Below, one piece after another: positions 15,628-23,458 of a stretch of 50,367 nucleotides of DNA (its first letter is position 1; every line of letters starts with the position of its first letter). The notes under the pieces are model-generated. The model saw nothing but the letters and a program-made list of their open reading frames with translations. It made no database searches and was not told the origin of the DNA. The stretch is from assembly GCA_900540535.1 (NCBI GenBank), contig UQGM01000015.1:1-50367 (forward strand), written 5' to 3'. The stretch comes from an uncultured Oscillospiraceae bacterium (GTDB taxonomy: Bacteria > Bacillota > Clostridia > Oscillospirales > Acutalibacteraceae). Made by a program: the position numbers and the translations under genes.

Positions 15628-17565
15628 TTGGGTTACACAATCGGGCAGAAACTGATTAAATCACATCTCGTCAGCGGCGAGATGATTCCCGGAACTGAGG
15701 TCGGCATCAGAATTGACCAGACACTTACTCAGGACGCTACGGGAACTATGGCTTACCTTGAGTTTGAAGCTATGGGCGTTGAAAGAGTCAAAACTGAACT
15801 TTCAGTTGCTTACATAGACCACAATACACTTCAGACTGGTTTTGAAAACGCAGATGACCACAGATTCATCCAGACCGTTACCAAAAAGCACGGAATTTAT
15901 TATTCACGTCCCGGCAACGGAATCTGCCATCAGGTTCACCTTGAGCGTTTCGGTAAACCCGGCAAGACTCTTATCGGTTCAGACAGCCACACTCCCACAG
16001 GCGGCGGAATCGGTATGCTTGCAATCGGTGCAGGCGGACTTGACGTTGCTGTTGCAATGGGCGGCGGTACATATTACATCACAATGCCTAAAATGGTCAG
16101 AGTTAACCTTAAAGGAAAGCTCTCTCCCTGGGTTGCTGCAAAGGACGTTATTCTTGAGGTTCTCAGAATCATGTCTGTTAAGGGCGGCGTAGGCAAAATA
16201 ATCGAATACGGCGGAGAGGGAGTCAAGACTCTTTCTGTTCCTGAGCGTGCCACAATCACAAACATGGGCGCAGAGCTCGGCGCAACAACTTCCGTATTCC
16301 CCTCTGATGAAGTTACTAAGGCTTTCCTTAAAGCTCAGGGTCGTGAAGAGGACTGGACAGAGCTTAAAGCTGACGAGGATGCAGTTTATGATGAGGTTAT
16401 CGAAATTGACCTTTCAACACTCGCTCCCATGGCTGCTATGCCCCACAGCCCCGACAATGTAAAAAGCGTTACCGAAATCGGTGAAATAAAAGTAAATCAG
16501 GTTTGCATAGGCTCCTGCACTAACTCTTCTCTTTCCGATATGATGAAGGTTGCCGCTATCCTCAAGGGCAAGACCGTTCATCCCAACGTTAGCCTTGCAA
16601 TCTCTCCCGGCTCAATGCAGGTTCTCAATATGCTTGCACTCAACGGCGCACTTTCTGATATGATCGCTGCCGGCGCAAGAATCCTTGAATCAGCTTGCGG
16701 CCCCTGCATCGGTATGGGTCAGTCACCTAACTCAGCAGGCGTATCACTGAGAACATTTAACAGAAACTTTGAGGGACGTTCCGGCACAGCGGATGCTCAG
16801 ATTTACCTCGTAAGCCCCGAAGTGGCTGCCGCTTCCGCTATTACAGGCGTTCTCACCGACCCCAGAACTCTCGGTGTGGCTCCCGTAATCACAATGCCTG
16901 ATCACTTCATCATTAACGATTCAATGGTTATTCCTCCCGCTACTCCCGAAGAGGCTCCCAGTGTTGAGGTTCTCAGAGGTCCCAACATCAAGCCCTTCCC
17001 TGTAAGTGAGGCTATGGGTGAGGAAATCTCCGCAAGCGCTATTCTCAAGGTTGGCAACAACATCACAACCGACCACATTATGCCCGCAGGCGCAAAGATT
17101 CTCCCCTATCGTTCAAACATCCCCTATCTTTCAAAGTTCTGCTTCGCTCAGTGCGATCCCGAATTCTCCGAAAGATGCCAGAAGGAAGGCAAGGGAATTA
17201 TCATCGGCGGCGCGAACTACGGTCAGGGCTCTTCAAGAGAGCACGCTGCACTTGTTCCTCTCTATCTCGGAATCAAAGCAGTTATCGCAAAATCTTTTGC
17301 ACGTATTCACTGCGCTAACCTTATTAATGCAGGTATCATTCCCCTCACCTTTGCTGATGAGAGCGATTATGACAAGATCACTCAGGGTGATATGCTTGTT
17401 CTTCCCGATATCCGCAACAGAATCGAAAAGGGCGAAGAGGTAACTCTTAAAAATACAACCACAGGCGAAGAGTATAAACTCTGCTATGAGTTCTCACAGC
17501 GTCAGAAAGATATGCTCCTTGCAGGCGGACTTCTTAACTACACAAGAGAAAACGCAAAGAAATAA
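15628..17565 (+). CDS. acn: Aconitate hydratase (Aquifex-type)
   Basis: Isomerises citrate to isocitrate with a 4Fe-4S cluster. 645 residues, shorter than AcnA/AcnB and matching the Aquifex-type group. Cluster cysteines are in CIGSCTNSS and ACGPCIGMG. The swivel domain near residue 520 contains GGANYGQGSSREHAAL with the catalytic serine/arginine. It starts with TTG, with AGGAGGA 8 nt upstream. icd follows 17 nt later and then rex, so the operon makes 2-oxoglutarate from citrate, probably for glutamate synthesis in an organism lacking a full cycle (inference). Confidence 0.95.
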   Translation: MGYTIGQKLIKSHLVSGEMIPGTEVGIRIDQTLTQDATGTMAYLEFEAMGVERVKTELSVAYIDHNTLQTGFENADDHRFIQTVTKKHGIYYSRPGNGICHQVHLERFGKPGKTLIGSDSHTPTGGGIGMLAIGAGGLDVAVAMGGGTYYITMPKMVRVNLKGKLSPWVAAKDVILEVLRIMSVKGGVGKIIEYGGEGVKTLSVPERATITNMGAELGATTSVFPSDEVTKAFLKAQGREEDWTELKADEDAVYDEVIEIDLSTLAPMAAMPHSPDNVKSVTEIGEIKVNQVCIGSCTNSSLSDMMKVAAILKGKTVHPNVSLAISPGSMQVLNMLALNGALSDMIAAGARILESACGPCIGMGQSPNSAGVSLRTFNRNFEGRSGTADAQIYLVSPEVAAASAITGVLTDPRTLGVAPVITMPDHFIINDSMVIPPATPEEAPSVEVLRGPNIKPFPVSEAMGEEISASAILKVGNNITTDHIMPAGAKILPYRSNIPYLSKFCFAQCDPEFSERCQKEGKGIIIGGANYGQGSSREHAALVPLYLGIKAVIAKSFARIHCANLINAGIIPLTFADESDYDKITQGDMLVLPDIRNRIEKGEEVTLKNTTTGEEYKLCYEFSQRQKDMLLAGGLLNYTRENAKK

Positions 17566-17582
17566 TTCGGAGGAAATTTGAA

Positions 17583-18755
17583 ATGCAGGATAAAATTGCA
17601 GCAGCAGTAGAAAAGTTTGAAGCTCTTCTCAGAGAGCAGATTGAACGTTCAGAAAAAATCAAGGAAGATAAGGATTTCGTTGACTATTCTTCTCTCGATA
17701 AAATCGTAATCGGCGTTTGCGGCGGCGACGGCATCGGCCCGATCATCACAAAGGAATCCGCAAGAGTTCTTGAGTACATGCTCAAGGATGACGTTGAGAG
17801 CGGCAAGGTTGAGTTTAAGGTAATCGACGGTCTTACAATCGAGAACCGCATCAAGGCTATGAAAGCTATCCCCGACGACGTTATGGAAGAGCTTAAAGCC
17901 TGCAACGTAATTCTTAAGGGACCCACAACTACTCCCCAAGCCGGCGGCGATATGCCCAACATCGAAAGCGCAAACGTTGCAATGCGTAAGGCTCTTGACC
18001 TTTTCGCAAACATGCGTCCCGTTAAAATCCCCTCAGAGGGCATCGACTGGACTTTCTTCCGTGAGAACACAGAAGGCGCTTATGCAGTAGGTTCAAAGGG
18101 CGTTAATGTAACAGATGACCTTGCAGTTGACTTTGTTGTCACAACCTCCGAGGGCTGCGACAGAATTGCAAAGCTCGCTTATGAGTATGCACGCAAGAAC
18201 AAGAAGGACAGAGTTTCAATTATCACTAAGGCAAACGTTATAAAGACAACTGACGGTAAGTTCCTTAACCTTTGCAAAAAGGTTGGCGAGCAGTATCCCG
18301 AAATCACAACAGATGAGTGGTACATAGACATACTTACAGCAAAGCTTATCGACCAGAAGCGCCGCAGAGACTTCAAAGTAATCGTTCTCCCGAACCTTTA
18401 CGGCGATATCATCACCGACGAAGCTGCTGAGTTCCAGGGCGGCGTTGGTACAGCAGGAAGCGCAAACATTGGTAAGAAATATGCTATGTTTGAAGCTATC
18501 CACGGCTCCGCTCCCCGTATGATTCAGGAAGGCAGAGGCAAGTATGCAGATCCCTGCTCCATGCTCCGTGCTTCCGTCATGCTCCTTTCACACATCGACC
18601 GTCAGGACAAATCTGACCTTCTCGAAAGAGCACTTGATATCTGCATGACAGAAGAAAAGAAGATTTCCATTACTGGCCGTGAGGACGGCTGCACCTGCGA
18701 AGAGTTCGGCAACTATGTAATGGAAACAGTTCAGAGACTTTCAAGCGAAAGCTGA
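17583..18755 (+). CDS. icd: Isocitrate dehydrogenase
   Basis: Oxidatively decarboxylates isocitrate to 2-oxoglutarate. 390 residues of the isocitrate/isopropylmalate dehydrogenase family: GGDGIGPIITKE near residue 48, substrate-binding FRENTEGAYAVG, and NLYGDIITDEAAE with the metal-binding aspartates. The C-terminus around AIHGSAPRM is the dinucleotide site. An extra 40-residue charged N-terminus precedes the first strand, resembling clostridial relatives. Cofactor preference is not decidable by eye. Its position after acn supports isocitrate rather than isopropylmalate as substrate. TCGGAGG lies upstream of the ATG. Confidence 0.92.
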   Translation: MQDKIAAAVEKFEALLREQIERSEKIKEDKDFVDYSSLDKIVIGVCGGDGIGPIITKESARVLEYMLKDDVESGKVEFKVIDGLTIENRIKAMKAIPDDVMEELKACNVILKGPTTTPQAGGDMPNIESANVAMRKALDLFANMRPVKIPSEGIDWTFFRENTEGAYAVGSKGVNVTDDLAVDFVVTTSEGCDRIAKLAYEYARKNKKDRVSIITKANVIKTTDGKFLNLCKKVGEQYPEITTDEWYIDILTAKLIDQKRRRDFKVIVLPNLYGDIITDEAAEFQGGVGTAGSANIGKKYAMFEAIHGSAPRMIQEGRGKYADPCSMLRASVMLLSHIDRQDKSDLLERALDICMTEEKKISITGREDGCTCEEFGNYVMETVQRLSSES

Positions 18756-18777
18756 TTAACTAAGGAAGTGAGTTGTT

Positions 18778-19419
18778 TTGGCAAAAAACGATAGCATATC
18801 AATGTCTGTTATAAAGCGCTTACCTCGATATTACAGATTTTTGGGAGAGCTCAAAAACAAGGGTGTAACCCGAATTTCTTCAAGAGAACTTTCAAATAAA
18901 ATGGGGCTTACCGCTTCACAAATCCGCCAGGATTTTAACTGCTTCGGCGGCTTTGGACAGCAGGGATACGGCTACAATGTTGAGCAGCTCCATTATGAAA
19001 TCGGCAAAATACTCGGTCTCGGCAACGGATTCAAAACCATCCTTATCGGAGCCGGAAACCTCGGAAGAGCTATTGCCACACATATGTCCTTTGAGGCAAG
19101 AGGCTTTAACCTTATCGGAATTTTCGATAAAAACGAAGCTATGGCGGGAAATATGGTAAGAGGTATACCGGTACGCCAGACCGACGGCCTTGATGATTTT
19201 TGCAGAGAGTATCATCCCACTGTGGCTGTACTGTGCATCCCCAGCGAAGGCGCTGCCGCAACTGTTGACCAGCTTATTGAACTGGGCATAAAGGGATTCT
19301 GGAATTTCAGTCACTGCGATATTGCAGCAAAACATCCTGGTGTTGCCGTTGAAAACGTTCACCTGAGCGACAGCCTTATGACTTTAAGCTATCAGGTGGA
19401 TTCGGTTATCAATAACTGA
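18778..19419 (+). CDS. rex: Redox-sensing transcriptional repressor Rex
   Basis: Senses the NADH/NAD+ ratio and represses fermentation and energy genes when NADH is low. 213 residues. The N-terminal winged helix includes RISSRELSNKMGLTASQIRQD, and the central Rossmann motif is ILIGAGNLGRAIA. The usual clostridial order places Rex near energy genes. Here it is the third gene after acn-icd, 22 nt downstream, starting with TTG after AAGGAAGTGA. No clear Rex operator was found upstream of acn; only one TTGTTAA half is present near 15594. Confidence 0.95.
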   Translation: MAKNDSISMSVIKRLPRYYRFLGELKNKGVTRISSRELSNKMGLTASQIRQDFNCFGGFGQQGYGYNVEQLHYEIGKILGLGNGFKTILIGAGNLGRAIATHMSFEARGFNLIGIFDKNEAMAGNMVRGIPVRQTDGLDDFCREYHPTVAVLCIPSEGAAATVDQLIELGIKGFWNFSHCDIAAKHPGVAVENVHLSDSLMTLSYQVDSVINN

Positions 19420-19484
19420 TACTTCCCCTATGGTAAAGGCTGATTTTACCGCTTTAAAAGATATTGATTTATCATGATAACTTT

Positions 19485-19512
19485 AAAGACCGCTTTTTAA
19501 GCGGTCTTTTCT
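19485..19512 (+). terminator. Terminator after rex
   Basis: AAAGACCGCT-TTTTA-AGCGGTCTTT followed by TCTGT, about 65 nt past the rex stop codon. The stem is perfect over 10 bp; the T-run is partly within the stem. Confidence 0.85.
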
Positions 19513-19550
19513 GTATAGACTGATTCTGACAAAATTAAATCAATGCAAAT

Positions 19551-19587
19551 ACAATATCTGTTGTAGAGGCGGATATTGTGATATAAT
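19551..19587 (+). promoter_or_regulatory. Promoter with 8-bp inverted repeat upstream of the aldo-keto reductase operon
   Basis: A perfect -10 box TATAAT at 19582-19587 lacks a good -35 box at 17 nt (TGTTGT). The inverted repeat ACAATATC-N13-GATATTGT (19551-19558 and 19572-19579) spans the -35/spacer region, its arms 21 bp apart (two helical turns). A weak -35 plus spanning repeat suggests an activator or repressor site. No regulator gene lies next to it. Confidence 0.6.
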
Positions 19588-19631
19588 TAAATAGAACAAT
19601 ACAAATGAAATTCCGAAAGGAGCGGAGTAAA

Positions 19632-20750
19632 ATGAACACTTATTTCAGCGAAGTAAAAAAGAATTTCGGCTTCGGATGTATGCGTCTTCCCATGAAATGG
19701 GGAAAAGTAGATTATAATGAATTTACCAAAATGGTTGATACATTTTTACAGGCCGGATTTAACTATTTTGATACCGCTCACGGATATTTGGACGGCAAAA
19801 GCGAAATCGCATTGCGTGACTGTCTTACAAGCCGCTATCCGAGAGAGAGCTACATACTTACAAACAAGCTTTCCGAGCATACATTTAAAAAGCAGGAAGA
19901 TATACGTGTAATTTTTCAAAAACAGCTTGAAGCTTGCGGAGTAGAATATATTGATTTCTATCTTATGCATGCTCAGAATGCGAAATTCTTTGAAAAATAC
20001 AAAAAATGCCGTGCTTATGAAACCGCTTTCGAGCTTAAAAACGAGGGAAAAATAAAGCACGTCGGTCTTTCTTTCCACGACAAAGCCCAGGTGCTCGATC
20101 AGATTTTAACTGAATATCCTCAGATTGAGGTAGTACAGATTCAGTTTAATTACGTTGACTATGACAACGACTCCGTAGAAGGCAGAAAGTGCTATGAGGT
20201 GTGCCGCAAGCACAATAAACCCATAATAGTCATGGAACCTGTTAAAGGCGGAACCCTTGCAAAGCTTCCGAGAAAAGCACAGAAAATAATTGACGGCTTA
20301 CATGGCGGAAGCGCCGCAAGTTACGCTATCAGATTTGCAGCAGGCTTTGAGGGTATCATGATGGTTCTCTCAGGTATGGGCGACATGAATATGATGAACG
20401 ACAACCTCAGCTTTATGAAAGATTTTGTTCCTCTCAGCGAAACTGAGCTTAAAGCCGTAAAGGATGTTGCAAAAGTTTTCCGTTCACAGGATCTCATTCC
20501 CTGCACTGCATGCCGTTACTGCATAGAAGGATGTCCCATGCACATTGCTATACCCGATTTATTTGCCTGTCTTAATTCCGCAAGAGAATTTAAAAGTGTC
20601 AGCAACGAAAATTACATGGAGGTTCTTAAATCAGCAGAGAGCGCAAAGGCCTCTGAATGCATAAAATGCGGCAAATGCGAGCACAGCTGTCCTCAGAACC
20701 TTAAAATACGCAAGCTTTTGGAAGAAGTTGCCAATGAATTTGAAAAATAA
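19632..20750 (+). CDS. Aldo-keto reductase with C-terminal two-cluster ferredoxin domain
   Basis: A predicted NAD(P)H or ferredoxin-linked carbonyl reductase, 372 residues. Residues 1-285 form the aldo-keto reductase barrel: GFGCMRLPM at the start, FDTAHGYLDG with the catalytic Asp and Tyr, then LMHAQN and GLSFHD. The C-terminus has two 4Fe-4S motifs, CTACRYCIEGCP and CIKCGKCEHSCP. This fused group is widespread in anaerobes and its substrate is unknown. ATG at 19632 was chosen because AAAGGAGCGG lies 6-10 nt upstream; an ATG at 19605 lies before that site. First gene of a four-gene operon. Confidence 0.9.
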   Translation: MNTYFSEVKKNFGFGCMRLPMKWGKVDYNEFTKMVDTFLQAGFNYFDTAHGYLDGKSEIALRDCLTSRYPRESYILTNKLSEHTFKKQEDIRVIFQKQLEACGVEYIDFYLMHAQNAKFFEKYKKCRAYETAFELKNEGKIKHVGLSFHDKAQVLDQILTEYPQIEVVQIQFNYVDYDNDSVEGRKCYEVCRKHNKPIIVMEPVKGGTLAKLPRKAQKIIDGLHGGSAASYAIRFAAGFEGIMMVLSGMGDMNMMNDNLSFMKDFVPLSETELKAVKDVAKVFRSQDLIPCTACRYCIEGCPMHIAIPDLFACLNSAREFKSVSNENYMEVLKSAESAKASECIKCGKCEHSCPQNLKIRKLLEEVANEFEK

Positions 20751-20762
20751 GGAAGTATTATA

Positions 20763-21503
20763 ATGTCAGATTCAGATAAGAATTTTAAAACATTTCTACC
20801 TCAGTATTATGAAGAGGCATTTGAAAACGATCCTGATTTTGCAGAAATATTAAATAATTTTGCATATGGTGAAGTTGCTGACCACGACGATTTGGATGAT
20901 ACAACTCGCTTTACCGCCATATTGGCAGCACTTATAGGCTGTCAGGGTACGGAAGAATTTCGTATCATCCTTTCTGCCGCACTGGATTTCGGCATGGAAC
21001 CTGTAAGAATAAGAGAAATAATCTATCAGGGTACAGCTTATCTGGGAATTGGCAGAGTACTGCCGTTTATAAGAATTTTCAATGAAGTACTCACTGAAAA
21101 AGGCGTTTCTCTTCCCCTTCCCTCTCAGAAAAAAATCTCAGCCGAGGAGCGCAGAGAAAAAGGAACTCAGGCACAGGTAGAAATTTTCGGCGAGTCCATG
21201 AATGATTTTTGGAAATCCGGTCCCGAAGAGAGCCGTCATATTAACTACTGGCTTGCCGCAAACTGCTTCGGAGACTACTATACACGAGGCGGACTTGACC
21301 TTAAGGAGAGAGAACTTATAACTTTCTGCTTCTTATCAGCTCAGGGAGGATGCGAACCTCAGCTTATTTCCCATTCAGCAGCCAACATCAGAATGGGAAA
21401 CGACAAAAACTTTTTGATAAAAATTATATCTCAGTGCCTTCCCTATATCGGATATCCCCGCTCACTGAACGCTCTGAGATGCGTAAACGAAGCATCAAAA
21501 TAA
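20763..21503 (+). CDS. Carboxymuconolactone decarboxylase family protein, two repeats
   Basis: 246 residues with two CMD-like helical units: the first around TRFTAILAALIGCQG..EFRIIL..AL (residues 48-70) and the second around KERELITFCFLSAQGGCEPQLISHSA (residues 182-207). The second keeps one cysteine and a histidine of the AhpD-like site, not the complete CxxC pair, so peroxidase activity is doubtful. It begins 12 nt after the iron-sulfur aldo-keto reductase, a common pairing in anaerobes. Likely a small-molecule decarboxylase or redox partner; exact function unknown. Confidence 0.82.
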   Translation: MSDSDKNFKTFLPQYYEEAFENDPDFAEILNNFAYGEVADHDDLDDTTRFTAILAALIGCQGTEEFRIILSAALDFGMEPVRIREIIYQGTAYLGIGRVLPFIRIFNEVLTEKGVSLPLPSQKKISAEERREKGTQAQVEIFGESMNDFWKSGPEESRHINYWLAANCFGDYYTRGGLDLKERELITFCFLSAQGGCEPQLISHSAANIRMGNDKNFLIKIISQCLPYIGYPRSLNALRCVNEASK

Positions 21504-21531
21504 AATCCATATAAATTAAGGGAGATTAAAA

Positions 21532-22104
21532 ATGTCCAATATATCAGCAGTTAAAACTTTTGAAAAGCCCCGGCTTTCACTGAGGGCTAAAACAATTTAC
21601 ACTATTGCCGCTATTGCAGGAGCAGTTATTCTGCCCCAGATTTTCCACACTTTCGGTGCTGTATCCGGCCTCGGAACAAGTGTGGGAGAAGCTTTTCTTC
21701 CCATGCATCTTCCTATTATATTAGCAGGACTTCTTGCAGGTCCTTTCGTCGGTGCGGTTTCGGGATTCTTGGCACCCATTATCAGCTATGCACTGTCCGG
21801 TATGCCTTTAATAACAATGCTTCCCTTTATGGCAATTGAGCTTTGCGCCTACGGTCTGTTTGCCGGACTTTTAAGCAGCGTCAAAATGCCCTCAGCAGTC
21901 AAAGTTCTGATTGTACAGATCGCAGGTCGTTTGGTAAAGGCTGCTGCAATTGCTACCTCGTTTTATGTTTTTGGCAGCGAAAGCGTACAGGTTGCCTCAG
22001 TTTTCACAAGCGTATTGACCGGTATCTTCGGTATAGCTCTTCAGCTTGTAATTATTCCCCTTATTATTTACCGTACTGAACATTCAAAAAAATATGAGAA
22101 CTGA
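21532..22104 (+). CDS. ECF transporter S component (substrate unknown)
   Basis: 190 residues, about five hydrophobic helices after a cytoplasmic N-terminus. LPMHLPIILAGLLAGPFVG (residues 60-78) and SGFLAPIISYALSG are the typical S-component motif that contacts EcfT. The energising EcfA/EcfT genes are absent, so it would use a shared module encoded elsewhere. GGGAG lies 8 nt upstream of the ATG. It overlaps the DUF1893 gene by 11 nt. The substrate may be a vitamin or cofactor precursor used by the neighbouring oxidoreductases (inference). Confidence 0.85.
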   Translation: MSNISAVKTFEKPRLSLRAKTIYTIAAIAGAVILPQIFHTFGAVSGLGTSVGEAFLPMHLPIILAGLLAGPFVGAVSGFLAPIISYALSGMPLITMLPFMAIELCAYGLFAGLLSSVKMPSAVKVLIVQIAGRLVKAAAIATSFYVFGSESVQVASVFTSVLTGIFGIALQLVIIPLIIYRTEHSKKYEN

Positions 22105-22522
22105 TACTCAAAAGGCAAAAAGCCTTCTTTTGGAGGAAAAATATACCTGCGTTCTCTGTAAGGGAGAAGAAGTATATACCAGCAGTCAGCGTGGAGTTGC
22201 TCCCCTGCTTTCATGGATAAAGTCTGGAACTGATTTAAAGGAGTTTTCGGCAGCAGACAAGGTTGTGGGAAAAGCAGCGGCGTTTTTATATGTACTGCTC
22301 GGAGTTAAAGAAGTGTATGCTGAAATTATAAGCGAACCGGCAAGTCAAACGTTGGAGAACTTTAATATCTCACATCAGTTCGCCTCAAAAGTAAAGGCTA
22401 TAAGAAACAGAACAAATACAGGCTTCTGTCCTATGGAGTCAACCGTACTTGACATTGACGACCCCAACGAAGCTTTAAAGGCAATAATAAAAAAACTCGA
22501 GGAACTGAAAAACAAAAATTGA
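22094..22522 (+). CDS. DUF1893 family protein
   Basis: 142 residues with the DUF1893 pattern: YTCVLCKGEEVYTSSQRGVAPLL near the N-terminus, GKAAAFLYVLLGVKEVYAEIIS in the middle and the late NRTNTGFCPME block. The fold is cytidine-deaminase-like. It carries cysteines in VLCKG and GFCPME, but a full zinc-binding HxE/PCxxC set is not visible, so deaminase activity is not supported. It starts inside the end of the ECF S-component gene and ends the operon. Function unknown. Confidence 0.8.
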   Translation: MRTDTQKAKSLLLEEKYTCVLCKGEEVYTSSQRGVAPLLSWIKSGTDLKEFSAADKVVGKAAAFLYVLLGVKEVYAEIISEPASQTLENFNISHQFASKVKAIRNRTNTGFCPMESTVLDIDDPNEALKAIIKKLEELKNKN

Positions 22523-22578
22523 AAACAGACAAAAAGATATCGTTGCCTATTAGTGATGAGGTACAGTAACTAAAATTA

Positions 22579-22618
22579 AAAAGTCGAGGTAGTGGCTGTT
22601 AATTCTACCTCGACTTTT
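22579..22618. terminator. Bidirectional terminator between DUF1893 and the phosphotransferase gene
   Basis: AAAAGTCGAGGTAG and CTACCTCGACTTTT form a 14-bp perfect stem with a 12-nt loop. A-run and T-run flank both sides, so it serves the plus-strand operon and the convergent minus-strand gene. Confidence 0.88.
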
Positions 22619-22734
22619 GCTATATATTTATTTCTAAAAAGTATACAACCCACTATTGCACTTTCGGACAGTGTCCACAAAGATGCCGTTAGGAAATTAT
22701 AAATATTTATCACGCTGTTTTCACTTTTCAATCA

Positions 22735-23364
22735 TCAGAACACCTTGTAACTTTCATATATACTAAGAACTGTTTTTCCAAAGTTTGCACCAAATTCCTC
22801 GTCATCTTCGTCATCAAGTAAATAGGAAAAATCGCTTTTGAATTTTCCAACTCGACTATCTGCAAAATCAAGAATTCCGCACACCACGTTTTCATTATTA
22901 AATAATATGTGGTTAAGGCTAAAGTCACCATGCAATAAAACCAAATCTTTTCTTTTGATTGAAAAAATATCCTTTTGGTTATGCAGACGATACAAGAAAT
23001 CTGCTATAATTTCTGCATTTTGAAAAAGAGTTTTTTCATCCAGCATTAGAAAATCTGCTTTAGATAACTTCTTGCCGTCTAATCGTTTGGAAACAAAGTA
23101 TACGAATTCTTCATGACCATCAAAAAATGTACCATTAAAAATAACATTCGGAATATTTAACGACATTTTTTGTTCCAACCCTTGCAATACACGCATTTCA
23201 ACTTTCAAACGATCGCTTGCTTTTCGGCACTTTGGGAGTTTCATAACCATCTCATCATTGACACAAAAAGCTTCTGAATGATTTCCATATCCGATAAGCT
23301 CTATTGTCTTTACTTGAATTGACTTTGAAATGATATCTTTTGCTTGCTCTATAGAATACTTCAT
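22735..23364 (-). CDS. Aminoglycoside-phosphotransferase-family kinase, shortened at the C-terminus
   Basis: 209 residues with the kinase-like fold: VMKLP (ATP-binding lysine) near residue 42, the hinge YFVSKRLDG, the catalytic loop LHGDFSLNHILF near residue 143, and the metal-binding GILDFADSRVG near residue 163. Members of the family normally continue 60-90 residues after the last motif; only about 40 are present before a double stop (TGA TGA) at 22732-22737. The gene is A+T-richer than its neighbours, alone between a terminator and a 94-nt gap. It may be a horizontally gained and decaying gene, or a small phosphotransferase of unknown substrate; resistance cannot be claimed. Confidence 0.75.
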   Translation of the reverse strand: MKYSIEQAKDIISKSIQVKTIELIGYGNHSEAFCVNDEMVMKLPKCRKASDRLKVEMRVLQGLEQKMSLNIPNVIFNGTFFDGHEEFVYFVSKRLDGKKLSKADFLMLDEKTLFQNAEIIADFLYRLHNQKDIFSIKRKDLVLLHGDFSLNHILFNNENVVCGILDFADSRVGKFKSDFSYLLDDEDDEEFGANFGKTVLSIYESYKVF

Positions 23365-23458
23365 ATGTCAGCTCATTCCTATTATAAAATAAACGCATAA
23401 ACAGCGAGAAGGCGATCTTTCTTCTGTTTAATAAAAAATTCATTATAACCAACCTCGG

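Noticed and set aside
22652..22675. GGACA-G-TGTCC and neighbouring sequence as an insertion sequence end
   Set aside because: No transposase fragment, matching opposite end or target duplication was found.
22735..23364. Call as an aminoglycoside resistance gene
   Set aside because: Only general kinase motifs are seen and the C-terminal substrate region is missing.
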